The notes under the pieces: model-generated
Database searches by the model: none
What the model was told of the DNA's origin: nothing
What the model saw: only the letters and a program-made list of their open reading frames with translations
Position numbers and translations under genes: made by a program
Part shown: piece by piece, positions 1 to 10,275 of the stretch
Numbering within the stretch: position 1 is the first letter of the stretch
Layout: each line of letters begins with the position of its first letter
NCBI GenBank assembly: GCA_959347315.1
Contig: OY365815.1
Span: 11,228,959-11,292,958, forward strand
Length of the DNA: 64,000 nucleotides
DNA from: Bimastos eiseni
Lineage: Eukaryota > Annelida > Clitellata > Crassiclitellata > Lumbricidae
Direction of reading: 5' to 3'

Positions 1-485
1 AATGTCTTTTCGTCTGTAAACCAAATACTTCGTACACTTCTCTCGTTTGGAAATCTGTCAAGTAACTGTTGACTTCGCTGCAGGCGTTTAAATTTGCAGT
101 TTTCGTTTATAACCTGCCCTATTACGCGTTTGTATGTTTGAAGTTGCAAATCTTGCTTTATAATGCGTTGCACTGTTCTTCGTGATATGCCAGTTTCTCT
201 TTCAATTTCCCGTGGACTCTTGTGGCTGTGAGGATCATCATCCTGGCTACAAATCAGCTCACTCACACGCTGAATATTTGGTGCTGTTCTAACGAACTTC
301 GGGCGGCCGCTTCCAGATTTACGCGCTGTCGTACCATCGGCATCAATTTGTTTACAAAGTCGATTAAGACTTGTTTTACTCCAGGCTTTATTTGGAAACT
401 CAGTAATCATTCGCCTAGCTCCCCATTGTTTTTCAATTCGCAAATGTTTTATGAGAATACGATCTTCTGCTGTTATTTTTGTCAT
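1..485 (-). CDS. Tc1/mariner transposase, N-terminal 161 residues (partial)
   Basis: An ATG at 485 (- strand) opens an uninterrupted frame to the window edge. The N-terminus has a helix-turn-helix (about residues 5-45, with WGARRMITEFPNKAWS), then a GSGRPKF linker (58-64) typical of the Tc1/mariner paired-like DNA-binding domain, then a second HTH (about 90-115, with PREIERETGISRRTVQRII). The last residues, IWFTDEKT (154-161), match the start of the catalytic DDE/D core, with D158 as the likely first catalytic Asp. The protein would bind the terminal repeats and cut and paste the element. The C-terminal catalytic residues are outside the window, so activity cannot be judged. No stop or frameshift is present in the part seen. 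Confidence 0.88.
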   Translation of the reverse strand, partial: MTKITAEDRILIKHLRIEKQWGARRMITEFPNKAWSKTSLNRLCKQIDADGTTARKSGSGRPKFVRTAPNIQRVSELICSQDDDPHSHKSPREIERETGISRRTVQRIIKQDLQLQTYKRVIGQVINENCKFKRLQRSQQLLDRFPNERSVRSIWFTDEKT

Positions 486-688
486 TTTATAAACAGTGCA
501 AAAATTACATAGACTATAAAAATGACCTAAACTATGAAGATGACGACCTGAACTTCACGAAATAGTGACGTCATACGTTGGGTTAGTGAGTAAGGATTAT
601 TTTACAGTAAAAAAAACCGCCTAAAACATAATTTCACATATTTTGCACAAGATTTCACGAGACGGTCCCACTTTCTTTGCGCCACCCT

Positions 689-689
<1 letters not shown>
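1..689 (-). mobile_element. Tc1/mariner DNA transposon, one end, cut by window edge
   Basis: Read on the - strand, the element begins with CAGGGTGGCGCAAAG at 689 next to a TA dinucleotide (690-691). This is the usual target and terminal-repeat start of Tc1/mariner elements. About 200 bases of untranslated terminal sequence are followed by a transposase reading frame that runs off the left edge. The flank at 691 onward is a long AT repeat, so insertion was into TA-rich sequence. The other end lies outside the window. The open frame suggests a fairly young copy. Confidence 0.85.
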
Positions 690-729
<40 letters not shown>

Positions 730-1230
730 CAGCTGTATTCAATAGAGCATACAGTGTAACACAACGCACCACAGGAACATATATTATTAACTTATTCACT
801 TACTACCGATATATCCATTTCTGACTATTTACTTATTCATGTATTTATTTAGGGCAAACGGTAAGACGTCACTTTAGACGTCAGAACACGGCCTCTTTAG
901 AACACTCCTCGGTTTCTTTAAGCGACTAATATATTCAGCGTAAGGCCTGTGGTTCATATATGACTGTACAGATTAAGGAAACGACATTATACACACGCAT
1001 GCACGCACACGCCCACACAGTGTCACACACACACACGCACACACACGCACGCACTCACACAGTGTTACACATACATACATACATACATACATACGCTCAC
1101 ACGTGCACGCACGCGCACATCGTAACACATTAATGTAGCAATACACCAGAAAGAAACCAATAATATATATTTGTAAGGCTTCATATGATATAAAATAATA
1201 TATATAATATTTATATATATATATACACAT
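690..1230. repeat. AT and CA microsatellites between two mobile elements
   Basis: No gene is seen. The stretch holds an (AT)n tract at 691-730, a mixed (CA/CACG)n tract with (CATA)n at about 988-1100, and AT-rich sequence up to the LTR-like element. Short reading frames here are products of the repeats. Confidence 0.8.
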
Positions 1231-2326
1231 TGTAGCGATGTTCCTATTAAAACCCACATTTCTTATGTATTATTAACATTATAATATGCAGTCAATGTTA
1301 ATTAGTTAAATTAATTCAGAGTTAATTAGTGCCAGCCTATAAATATAATGTAAAGGCGCTATAAGTTTAAATTAGAGCCCTTAGTAACAGTGTTGTTGGG
1401 GAGAACTGGTCGTTTGCAATTTGACATTCAGGAGGCAATGTTAAAAGGTCTGATTTTGGCCATCGGTCGTCTGCTGGGGACTGTACGGCGGAAAAAATGC
1501 GTTATCCGGGCTGCGAGAGTTTGCAATAAGATGTTCAGTATTGCTGGTGCTGAGAAAAAGTCAACACGTAATTCTCAAGTTGCGAACTCTCAAAGAAGTT
1601 TTAGGAGTTCGGACAGTTATTTGACCCAGGTTCGTCTAGAACTGCTGAGGGGTGCGAATGGTGTAGTGGCGAACAGTACTGTGATCGTCGAGTAATGATG
1701 GATGTATTCTCAGTGTGAAATCAGGAGTTATTTTCGTTCTCGAACTATCGGTCATGAGCGGTTGAATGCAGAACTCTTTTCACGTTAATATAGACGGACT
1801 GAGAGATTAATATCGGCATCTATAGTGTGTCTCTTCTGACATACTTGTCAACGGCATCGAGGCTACGCAAGTATCACATTAAGTCCGATTCATCATTCGG
1901 ACGTGACGAGTGCGAGTGGAGGACGGCACAGAAGCATTTGAGGTGAAGAGGCTAGAGGCAACAATCATCCGAGAAGAAGCATCGACAGAATTTATACAAA
2001 GAAAGAATCCAAATGAACACTACAGAAATCCACTGCAGATCTGCTCCATTCCCGTGGGAGGTAGATATCTGACCTTAGAAGCGCTATTAGCTAATCTAGG
2101 CTGGCTAGGTAGTCATAAGTTAGATTAGTTCATAATCAATCTATATCTTAGAATTCTATTTAAATATTTTGCTGATTTTGACTGTTTTTGCAATATAATT
2201 GACGATGAAAGTTTGCAGTAGTTATTGATTAATTAATACTCAATTGAACTCATGAATATGTATATGAAGAGGCGTGATGGCCAAACCAAGGCAGAATAAG
2301 TTGAACTGTGTATATGCATCGTTACA
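1231..2326 (+). mobile_element. 1,096-bp LTR-like element, copy 1 (probable solo LTR)
   Basis: The element starts TGTAGCGATG and ends CATCGTTACA, and is flanked by an exact 5-bp duplication CACAT (1226-1230 and 2327-2331). TG...CA ends with a 5-bp duplication are classical for LTR retrotransposons. No primer-binding site or internal coding region follows, so a solo LTR is most likely. A TATA-like TATAAATATAATG at about 1337 could be the LTR promoter. A second copy of exactly the same length lies at 39787-40882 in opposite orientation. The terminal 10-bp inverted match also allows a non-autonomous DNA transposon with a 5-bp target duplication. Short reading frames inside (about 1390-1695 and 1910-2128) show no recognisable domain. 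Confidence 0.75.
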
Positions 2327-2421
2327 CACATAAAAAAATCAATGTATTCATAAAGATTTTTCACATAATGCACTGTAATGGAGCATTTCGGTACAGAACA
2401 TTTTATTATGCTGCAACACCG

Positions 2422-2469
2422 CCACTTCCAACTTTACCTATAATTCATTATGTCTAAAGTTGGAAGTGG
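2422..2469. repeat. 15-bp inverted repeat (hairpin) before a SINE
   Basis: The arm at 2422-2436 (CCACTTCCAACTTTA) is exactly complementary to 2455-2469, with an 18-bp spacer. It abuts the tRNA-like head of the SINE that follows. Function unknown. Confidence 0.7.
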
Positions 2470-2642
2470 TGCATGGTGTAGCGCTATGTTCTCTGCATTG
2501 TAACCGGAGGGTCACAGGTTCGAATCTTCCTCGGACCACTGCGTAGCTACCCTGGATAAGTACACACCCATAATTTTTTGTGAGAAAGGCAACTGCATGC
2601 AATGGAAACCAGGTCACTCATCTCATTCCCGGTTGGCAGCAA
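2460..2642 (+). mobile_element. tRNA-derived SINE, family B
   Basis: A tRNA-like head with a B-box-like CAGGTTCGAATC (about 2515-2526) is followed by a tail containing GAGAAAGGCAAC and CACTCATCTCATTCC. The same tail order is seen in the reverse copy at 3760-3945. It is a SINE and not a functional tRNA: the body is too long and there is no cloverleaf acceptor pairing. Confidence 0.65.
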
Positions 2643-3349
2643 AACCAATGGACATCTATTTGTCTTTGGGAAGATATCATAATGTCACAAGGAAATATAA
2701 TTATTATGAATACTAGGAATATATACGCTTATAATTATGATAAACATGTACGTGGCGGAGTAGGGATCGTGTTCCAGCCTGAATGATATATATATATATA
2801 CATACATATATATATATATATAATTACACATATTTTTCCCAGATATAATTATGTAACCTGAAAAATTATGTAAAATTGTTAATATATATAAATTTCTTAC
2901 TTTTTATTTCACGCACACACACACACGCACGCACACACACACACACACACACATATAATATTAGATATATATATAATTTGCTCGTATATAGACTATTCAT
3001 TTTGATATATATTATTTGGCCAAGAATGACTGTGCTCGAGTCGCTTCTTCCCTATCGTCTCTCTCCCCCACTCCTTCCCGTAGGACTGGCCGTCTCATTT
3101 CCATGAGTAGAACCGTTGTGAGTGGCCTTCGCTTGGCCACCGGAAGTGGCCGGCGGAAATGACCACTCGACCACGCTTGCCTCAGGCGCCCGGATGTACG
3201 ACGATGATGACACTCGCTTCCCCAGCCAAGCGACAGCAAATGACATATATATATATGTATATATATATTTATGTATGTATATCATATGCAATACTACAAT
3301 GTATATATATATGGCTATTATCGTTCATCCGTACCCCACCCACCCATCA
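2643..3349. other. Gene-free stretch with AT and CA microsatellites
   Basis: (AT)n at about 2783-2822 and (CA)n at about 2910-2955, then a GC-richer island at about 3019-3245 with no recognisable protein or repeat similarity, then more (AT)n from 3245. No gene is supported. Confidence 0.6.
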
Positions 3350-3450
3350 ACATCCATCCATCCATCTATCCACCTATCCATCCGTCCATCCATCTATCCA
3401 CCTATCCATCCGTCCATCCATCTATCCACCTATCCATCCGTCCATCCATC
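3350..3450. repeat. 28-bp tandem repeat of CATC/TATC type
   Basis: About three copies of a 28-bp unit (CCATCCATCTATCCACCTAT followed by CCATCCGT) lie in tandem. Each is seven tetramers, so the higher-order unit arose from a CATC microsatellite. Confidence 0.8.
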
Positions 3451-3759
3451 CAAGCATGCCCTCGTCCATCCATTCACCCATCCGTACGTTCTTCCTTCCA
3501 TCCTTCTATATATATACATTCATCGATCCATATATTGCATACAAACATTTGCATAACATACATGCATAAGCACATACATACGAAAAAACGTGCATACATC
3601 ATTCTACCTGCATGTAGTCATCTATGTATATCGAGCTAGAGGCGCATACGGTATACATAATGTCATATATATACACATGTGCATAATACGCGCATATATA
3701 TCAGCAATATATACATATATATATACATTGCAGATATATATATATATATGCGAAAAATG

Positions 3760-3945
3760 ATGAGTTCTCTGCTCGAGGGCCACCAGAGGATGAGATGAGT
3801 GAGGTGGGTTCCCGTTGCCTTCCTCACAGACAATAACTTTGTCCAGTTTCGCATTATTCACAGTGGTTTGAGGTAGAGTCGAACCTGGGACCCTTCCTTT
3901 GGGATACACTGCATGCAGAACCTACTGCTGAAACATTGCGAGCCA
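3760..3945 (-). mobile_element. tRNA-derived SINE, family B, reverse copy
   Basis: On the - strand, a tRNA-like head with CAGGTTCGACTC (B box) is followed by CCTCAAACCACTG, GAGGAAGGCAAC and CACTCATCTCATCC. This is the same order as the + copy at 2460-2642. A fragment of its tail (GCGAAAAATGATGAGTTCT) also occurs at about 11377-11396. Confidence 0.65.
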
Positions 3946-4254
3946 TTGCGGCGAATGAATGAAGGCCTTCAAAGCCTGTTGCTGTCGGCCTCTCGTATAA
4001 AAATCCATTATTGAGGCCACGTGAACTGAGATCGAATTCTTATCGTAAAGAATTGCGCCGACCAATTTGCATAGATGGCAGCACTTATGCGTATGTTATC
4101 GATTAGCTCTGCAATATATTATCCATACGAATGGGTGAGGGAGCGGGCGAATGGGGCGTCAGGGTGGGTGGAGTGGGTCCGTCAACAGAGGGTGACTTTG
4201 CCAGTGGATAAAGGTCATCGGCAAGGAACGGAGTCACTTCAAGTCCAGCGTTGT
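3946..4254. other. Intergenic, nothing recognised
   Basis: Ordinary composition. No coding similarity, SINE head or terminal repeat was found. Confidence 0.5.
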
Positions 4255-4425
4255 AACCCTCCCTTACTCAATCCCTCCCTCCTCTCCTCCCTCCTCCACT
4301 CCCTCCTCCCTCCCTCCTCCACTCCCTCCTCCCTCCCTCCTCCCCTCCCTCCTCCCCTCCCTCCTCCCCTCCCTCCTTCCCTCCCTCCTTCCCTCCCTAC
4401 CCTCCTCCTCCCTCGCTCCCGTTAG
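4255..4425. repeat. Polypyrimidine tract of CCTCCCTCC type
   Basis: About 165 bases of almost pure C/T on the + strand, built from CCCTCCTC and CCCTCCTT units. Mirror-symmetric polypurine/polypyrimidine DNA of this kind can form triplexes. Here that is inference from composition only. Confidence 0.85.
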
Positions 4426-4534
4426 TTCATCTGTAGATCAGATCACCCTTGACTCACCGTATTAGATTGTATTAGATGAAGAGAGATTAGATCTGATCAG
4501 AGCAATAAGATTCCTGCCCATCTGTCTGTATGTA

Positions 4535-5260
4535 TGTCTCTCATCCATCCATCCATCCATCCATCCATCCATCCATCCATCCATCCATCCATCCATCCAT
4601 CCATCCATCCATCCATCCATCCATTCATCTATCCATCCATCTAACCATCATTCATTCACCCACCCACCCATCCATTCATCTATTCAATCATTCATCCATC
4701 CATCCATCCATCCATTTAATTATCCATCCATCGATCTACTCATGCATCCATTCATTCCTCCATTCAACCAACCATTCATCCAACCATCCACTCATCCATC
4801 TATCCATCCATCCATCCATTCATCCATCCATTCATCTATCCATCCATCTAGCCATCATTCATTCACCCATCCATTCATCTATTCAATCATTCATCTATCC
4901 ATCCATCCATTTAATTATCCCATCCATCGATCTACTCATGCATCCATTCATTCCTCCATTCAACCAACCATTCATCCAACCATCCACTCATCCATCTATC
5001 TATCCATCCCCATTCATTCATCCACCCCATCTATCCATTTATCCAGTCATTCAATCATCTATCCATCGATCCACTCATACATACATCCATTCATTCCTCC
5101 ATTCAACCAACCATTCATCCAACCATCCACTCATCCATCCATCTATCCATCCTCATTCATTCATCCACCCATCCATCCATCCATTCATCCATTCATCTAT
5201 TCAACTATCCGTCCATTCATCGGACAGCTGCATTTGCATTTCCTTTGCATTCAGCGTCGG
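4535..5260. repeat. (CATC)n satellite with higher-order variants
   Basis: It starts as perfect CATC (about 4541-4623), then degrades into CATT, TATC and CAAC variants. Longer blocks of about 180 bp repeat at about 4740, 4930 and 5090 (shared CATTCATTCCTCCATTCAAC). Long open frames with HPSI repeats are products of the tetramer and are not genes. Confidence 0.92.
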
Positions 5261-5455
5261 CTCCAGCTGACAATTCAATTATTGGAAGCGCGGTCGATGA
5301 GGTCGAAGTTTGCAAGAGTTCCTTAATTTCTCCATTCGTACTTTCTCCGTCCATCCCATTCTCCGTCCATCTCTCCATCCATCTATAAGTGCGTTGCTCC
5401 CTTTATCCATCTATCCAGTCATCTACCACTCCATCACTCGATCTCTCCATCTATT

Positions 5456-5705
5456 CATCCCGTCATCCTTTCATCTACTCATCCCGTCATCCTTCCATCT
5501 ATTCATCCCGTCATCCTTCCATCTATTCATCACGTCATCCTTCCATCTATTCATCCCGTCATCCTTCCATCTATTCATCCCGTCATCCTTCCATCTATTC
5601 ATCCTGTCATCCTTCCATCTATTCATCCCGTCATCTCTCCATCTATTCATCCTGTCATCCTTCCATCTATTCATCCCGTCATCTCTCCATCTATTCATCC
5701 ATCCC
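5456..5705. repeat. 24-bp minisatellite, about 10 copies
   Basis: The unit TCATCCCGTCATCCTTCCAT plus CTAT is repeated head to tail about ten times, with changes at the C/T positions. Two of the variants (CATCTCTCC) alternate near the 3' end. The 24-mer is six tetramers and so grew from the neighbouring CATC satellite. There are no spacers, so this is not a CRISPR array. Confidence 0.9.
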
Positions 5706-5797
5706 TTCCTTCATCAATCCCTCCATTCCTAAATTCATTCCTTGTCCGGTTCAATTCCAATCGTGTTGAATTTGTTATCATCTAACATCCACGTGTA

Positions 5798-5882
5798 GTA
5801 GTAACGGATGACACTGTGTCATTTAAGCAGATGATTTGTGTCGCCCTCCTCCTTTCTCCAGGCCATGGACTAGCGTTGCATG
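5798..5882 (-). mobile_element. Short interspersed repeat, family C, reverse copy
   Basis: On the - strand it reads CCTGGAGAAAGGAGGAGGGCG followed by GATGACACAGTGTC-like sequence, matching copies at 8980-9068, 47138-47230 and 47353-47452. The family has no clear tRNA head in the parts seen. Confidence 0.6.
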
Positions 5883-6009
5883 AGTACGATCAGTGGTGGA
5901 ATTCAATCAAACACATTGTCATATCAAAATTCGCATACGAACAAATTATTGGAACAAAAAATACAGGCATCTTTGCCACTCCACTTTCCCAATGCCTGTA
6001 TTCATTCCT

Positions 6010-6045
6010 GCGTGTCTGTCCGTCTGTCTGTCCGTCTGTCTGTCC

Positions 6046-6083
<38 letters not shown>

Positions 6084-6186
6084 CTGTCTGTCTGTCTGTC
6101 CGTCTGTCTGTCCGTCTGTCCGTCTGTCTGTCCGTCTGTCTGTCCGTCTGTCCGTCTGTCTGTCCGTCTGTCTGTCCGTCTGTCAG
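6010..6186. repeat. (TGTC/CGTC)n microsatellite
   Basis: About 175 bases of GTCTGTCTGTCC-type tetramers, in which TGTC and CGTC units alternate in short runs (often TGTCTGTCCGTC). The frames are open in all three phases because the repeat lacks stops. Confidence 0.92.
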
Positions 6187-6339
6187 TTCCCTTCTTCATC
6201 CTTCTCCCAATTGTTGCCTCGTCCCATTCCTTGCATATAATTATTTAGTATAAAAGCCAACCAAAACATAGCGAGATAGATTATGGGTTCCTAACTGCAC
6301 ACTTTTCTCTATGCACGCCTGTCTGCTTTATCTAACTAT

Positions 6340-6480
6340 CTGTCTGCATGTGCATCGCTTTATCTGTCCTTTGTCTGTCTGTGTGTCTGTCTGAGTGTCT
6401 GTCTGTCTGACTGTCTGTGTCTGTCTGTGTGTCTGTCTGTCTGCCTGCTTTCCAGCCTGACTGCCTGCCTGCCTGCCTGA
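6340..6480. repeat. Degenerate GTCT microsatellite with CTGC tail
   Basis: GTCTGTCT runs are broken by GTGT, GAGT and GACT, and end in CTGCCTGCCTGC at about 6462-6478. It is related in sequence to the array at 6010. Confidence 0.8.
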
Positions 6481-6709
6481 ATGGGCGGGTATGAAAACGA
6501 GAATCTAATATGGAATTAATAAGAGACGGGTTGTAACTTATTAATTTGGGCCGAAAGTTGATGGAGTGCGTTTAATATGCATCGCTTTGGAAAGAACGCC
6601 GACGATCAAACGTAATAATCAACAATGAAACGATAGATTACAATATTGCGATTACAAAACCCAGTTATTATTTCATCCAGTCTCGTACAGTCATATACAT
6701 TTCATACAT

Positions 6710-7141
6710 CAGTCAGTCAGTCAGTCAGTCAGTCAGTCAGTCAGTCAGTCAGTCAGTCAGTCAGTCAGTCAGTCAGTCAGTCAGTCAGTCAGTCAGTCAG
6801 TCAGTCAGTCAGTCAGTCAGTCAGTCAGTCAGTCAGTCAGTCAGTCAGTCAGTCAGTCAGTCAGTCAGTCAGTCAGTCAGTCAGTCAGTCAGTCAGTCAG
6901 TCAGTCAGTCAGTCAGTCAGTCAGTCAGTCAGTCAGTCAGTCAGTCAGTCAGTCAGTCAGTCAGTCAGTCAGTCAGTCAGTCAGTCAGTCAGTCAGTCAG
7001 TCAGTCAGTCAGTCAGTCAGTCAGTCAGTCAGTCAGTCAGTCAGTCAGTCAGTCAGTCAGTCAGTCAGTCAGTCAGTCAGTCAGTCAGTCAGTCAGTCAG
7101 TCAGTCAGTCAGTCAGTCAGTCAGTCAGTCAGTCAGTCAGC
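6710..7141. repeat. Perfect (CAGT)n microsatellite, about 108 units
   Basis: An uninterrupted run of CAGT from 6710 to about 7141. This length without a single substitution implies very recent expansion. In forward translation it gives a 373-residue SQSV reading frame, which is a repeat artefact. Confidence 0.97.
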
Positions 7142-7279
7142 AAGTCAGTCAGTCAGCCAGTAAGTCAGCCAGTAAGTCAGTCAGTCAGTCAGTCGTTCAT
7201 ACATGTACGGTCGGTCAGTCAGTCACACATGTCGGTCAGTCAGTCACACATGTCGGTCGGTCGGTCGGTCGGTCGGTCG

Positions 7280-7310
<31 letters not shown>

Positions 7311-7600
7311 AATCAGTCAGTCAGTCAGCCAGTCAGCCAGTCAGTCGGTCAGTCGGTCTGTCAGTCTCTCTGTCTGTCTGTCAATCAGTCAGCCAGTCAG
7401 TCAGTCAGTCGGTCTGTCAGTCTGTCTGTCTGTCAATCAGTCAGTCGGTCAGTCGGTCTGTCGGTCAGTCTGTCTGTCAGTCCTGTCAATCAGTCAGTCC
7501 GTCAGTCGATCCTCCCATTCACTTAATCAGCTCAATCACCCAATCAGTTGTCAGTCAGTCAATCTAGTCAGTCCGACGGTCAGTCAATCCTGGATTAGTT
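7142..7600. repeat. Degenerate CAGT/GGTC/TGTC array
   Basis: This continues the CAGT array with mixed CAGC, CGGT, TGTC and CAAT units, in local blocks such as (GGTC)6 near 7255-7280 and TCAGTCACACATGTCGGTCAG repeated near 7215-7255. It is an older edge of the same satellite. Confidence 0.9.
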
Positions 7601-7708
7601 CATGCATTCATTCGTTCATTCATTTGTTCCGTTGTTCTTCGATTTTCTCTTCCCATTTGAGCAGTGAAACGTTCAGCTATATACATGAATGTATATATAT
7701 ACGGCCAT

Positions 7709-7744
<36 letters not shown>

Positions 7745-7745
<1 letters not shown>

Positions 7746-7850
7746 CCAGACGGTCAGTCAGAAATAGTAACCGATAATTAGCCTATATATATACACATAT
7801 ATATTTATATATTCTGATTATCGGTTACTATTTCTGACTGACCGTCTGGA
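7745..7850. mobile_element. 106-bp palindromic MITE with 34-bp terminal inverted repeats and TA flanks
   Basis: Arms 7745-7778 and 7817-7850 are exact reverse complements (34 bp, beginning TCCAGACGGTCAGTCAG), around a 38-bp AT-rich loop. TA dinucleotides sit immediately outside both ends (7743-7744, 7851-7852), as expected for a Tc1/mariner-type insertion. The arm itself contains a CAGTCAG stretch like the adjacent satellite. It cannot code for protein. An extruded cruciform is an alternative origin. Confidence 0.7.
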
Positions 7851-8979
7851 TAGCCGACTTTCGGATCGACGGACGGACGGACGAATGACATTTATATTAT
7901 TTTAAACAATTGACTTGTAAAGATAACTCAAAGTTTTTAAATCGACAAAATTTTTGTGCCAAGACAAAATATCAGATTCCGATTGCAAAACATAGGCCTA
8001 ATCTTGATTTACGCGTAGCAACTCCATTGGTCAAAATAATCGTCTGTTCTCTGTGCATGCGCGCATATTATTACGATAAATTATAGAAAGTTCTTGTAAA
8101 TTGATCAAGTGAATTCTATCGAAAACGACAGCTGTATTGAGCAATTTTACATAATACTGTATATCAAGTTACCTCGATTTTGATTGGTCGAGTGCTCCTA
8201 GCGGCTGGTGACCCAACTAAGATGCTCCGCCCACTACCTAAGGTTGAACTTGTATTCGACGAGTGTCATTGTCTATTGCAGGTAGTGCCTAGACAATAAC
8301 GACAAAACCTCGAGTCAATAAATTGTGAAAAGCGCTAGTGAATAAGCTATTGCTCAGCGCCTGACATTCGATTGGGTTTTTTAGAACTTTGGAGATTACG
8401 ATTACGCAAAGAGCGATTTCTAAAAGAATACTGGTCAGTAGGTAAGATGGAATTTTAACGGTATTTATATAGCAATTAGGAGAATCCTACATGCACAAAA
8501 ATGTATGTACCTGGAATCCTAGACGGCGCATTTTCTAGAGGCTTGATAGGCTCATCTTCCACCTTGAACATCTTCAAGACGAGGCCACTACCTTAACATT
8601 GCGCATCCTATAGTTGCTAGATTGTTAAGCGTCCATGTAACAGCATGGGCTGTGTTACGGTGCTATAGAAATTTACGCCTTCGTCATCAACTTCGTGTTC
8701 CCAGACGAGCTCTCATCGAGTGCTCAGCGTGTGGTTTGTGTCAGTGGCCACTGGCCACTCTAGAGAGAGGTGATTTCCACAGAGATTTCACACAGTTAAT
8801 TATACATACGTCTTATAATGTAGAATTGACACGACGTGCCATAAATTCAAATTCATGTTTTAAGGAGATGAGCAGACGACCATTAACCGGTAGAACACAG
8901 CGTTGTGGACGAATCGAGAAAATCCGGGAAGGGGAAAGTAATAGAGGCTGTGGTATAATATAGGTATAATTAGATCGCT
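7851..8979. other. Intergenic, no gene recognised
   Basis: Mixed-composition DNA with a short (GGAC)n at about 7868-7884. A 113-codon frame at 8622-8963 lacks an ATG start and any recognisable domain. No gene is supported. Confidence 0.5.
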
Positions 8980-9068
8980 CTCTGACAGTGCCAGTTCCAA
9001 GCCTGGATAAAGGAGGAGGGCGACGCTAATGATCTCTGTCATCACACTGTGTCGTTAAACTGCAACTA
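8980..9068 (+). mobile_element. Short interspersed repeat, family C
   Basis: It reads CTCTGACAGTGCCAGT, then CCTGGATAAAGGAGGAGGG, then TCATCACACTGTGTCGTTA and CTGCAAC. This is the clearest match to the two ARL6IP1 intron copies at 47138-47230 and 47353-47452. Confidence 0.7.
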
Positions 9069-9241
9069 CTACTGCGCCGATCCTACTTAATTCGCTGGGA
9101 TTAGTAGATTATAAGTGGAAAATGACGTCAGGCATTTTATCTGCAGGAATGTCTGTAAGTGTTTGATTTGGATGGACTGATTGATTGAACTGATTGATTA
9201 ATTAATTAATTAATTAATTGGTTAGTTGATACAGTACCAGG

Positions 9242-9503
9242 TAGAGGTGTAACAAGGTTTCTAAAAGTGGGAGGGGCCTAATTAAAAAAATAGTGCACGA
9301 TTCGCCAAAAAATATTTTTCGACCCCACTTTTGAATTTTGCCCCCCTGAAATTTGAAAATGGGGGCACATATTATTTTAACAAAAGTGATCTTAAAAAGT
9401 CATTGGAGAAACATAAAAAAGAACCGATTTGGGGGGCACTGAGCACTAAAACTCGGGGGGGGAGGGGGCGATGCTCCCTGCTCCCCCGCTTGTTACACCT
9501 CTG
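9242..9503. mobile_element. hAT-type MITE, 262 bp, with exact 8-bp target duplication
   Basis: The ends TAGAGGTGTAACAAG and CTTGTTACACCTCTG are inverted repeats. GTACCAGG flanks both sides (9234-9241 and 9504-9511). An 8-bp duplication with short inverted ends starting CAGAGGTGTAA is characteristic of hAT elements. There is no coding capacity, and the interior has runs of C and G. Confidence 0.85.
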
Positions 9504-9511
9504 GTACCAGG

Positions 9512-10058
9512 TCATATTATATCATGCTGTGCATTATCATTATACATACATTATAATAATATCATTACTATTATACAACGACAATGTTCCCACTGATCTG
9601 CGCACGCACGACTTTTGCGGATAGCAATACCATTCATTTAGCGCATAAATTTCGTGACGGTTGGTGTTATTTCTTACGGATAAATATAAATCTTTATCAT
9701 ATCTGCTGGCATACTGAGTATCCTGTGTCACTATATGCTAGACTGTTAGTAGGCCAGAGTTTCCAAGACCCGTGTTTAAAACCGTATGACATTTAGTTGT
9801 GAGACATCGTCACAAACGTGTCTAAACATCACAAATGAATGAATCGCTCATCACTGGTGATACGCCTCTACAATACGCTGCCTGCACTCTGGACTCTAGC
9901 CTCTATGTAACTGATTCTCCATGATATCGAGGTGAAAGATACATGTGATACTTATTTATCGCAAGTATATAACCGTTGTATTAGTTCTGTAGCGTTAAGT
10001 CGTGCTTCGTTTTCAGTTTACAATCACTATACATATACAATACAATACAATATAACTG
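9512..10058. other. Intergenic, nothing recognised
   Basis: AT-rich unique-looking sequence with no gene, SINE head or terminal repeat seen. Confidence 0.5.
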
Positions 10059-10275
10059 AAATTTGACATTGCCCTTCTTACAATTAGTTCAGATGTGCGC
10101 ACGCGCCTCGACGGCGCAATTGCAGTTGTACTGCAGAGCAATGGTGCGCGAAGGACTTGCTCAAGGTCCCTACACAGTGACTCTTTGGACGAGAGTCGAA
10201 CCCGCTTACTCAGCGCACACTGAGCGTTACATGCCGACCGCTCTAACCAATCGGACACCGTGCCACACGCTATGT
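10059..10275 (-). mobile_element. tRNA-derived SINE, family A, full copy
   Basis: On the - strand a tRNA-like head has an A-box-like TGGTTAGAGCGG and a B-box-like GGGTTCGACTC. It is followed by CACTGTGTAGGGACCTTG, TACAACTGCAATTGCGCCGTC and a tail GAAGGGCAATGTCAAATTTC. The same order is found at 13656-13832 and 60599-60790. The head would carry the RNA polymerase III promoter. It is a retroposon and not a tRNA gene. Confidence 0.8.

Noticed and set aside
1231..2326. DNA transposon explanation for the 1,096-bp elements
   Set aside because: Not fully excluded, but TG...CA ends with 5-bp duplications fit a solo LTR better than known DNA transposon families.
4530..5326. Long frames rich in HPSI/HPFI repeats
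   Set aside because: All derive from CATC tetramers; there is no start context, domain or splice support.
5456..5705. Possible CRISPR-like regular repeats
   Set aside because: The 24-bp units are contiguous with no unique spacers, and the genome is eukaryotic.
6646..7767. 373-codon open frame with SQSV repeats
   Set aside because: Produced by the CAGT tetramer, which has no stop codon in any frame; the frame only mirrors the repeat.
8622..8963. 113-codon frame with basic residues
   Set aside because: No ATG start and no family resemblance that I can name.
10059..10275. tRNA gene at the SINE head
   Set aside because: A and B boxes are present, but the unit continues into a conserved SINE body and tail and there are diverged copies; it is a retroposon.
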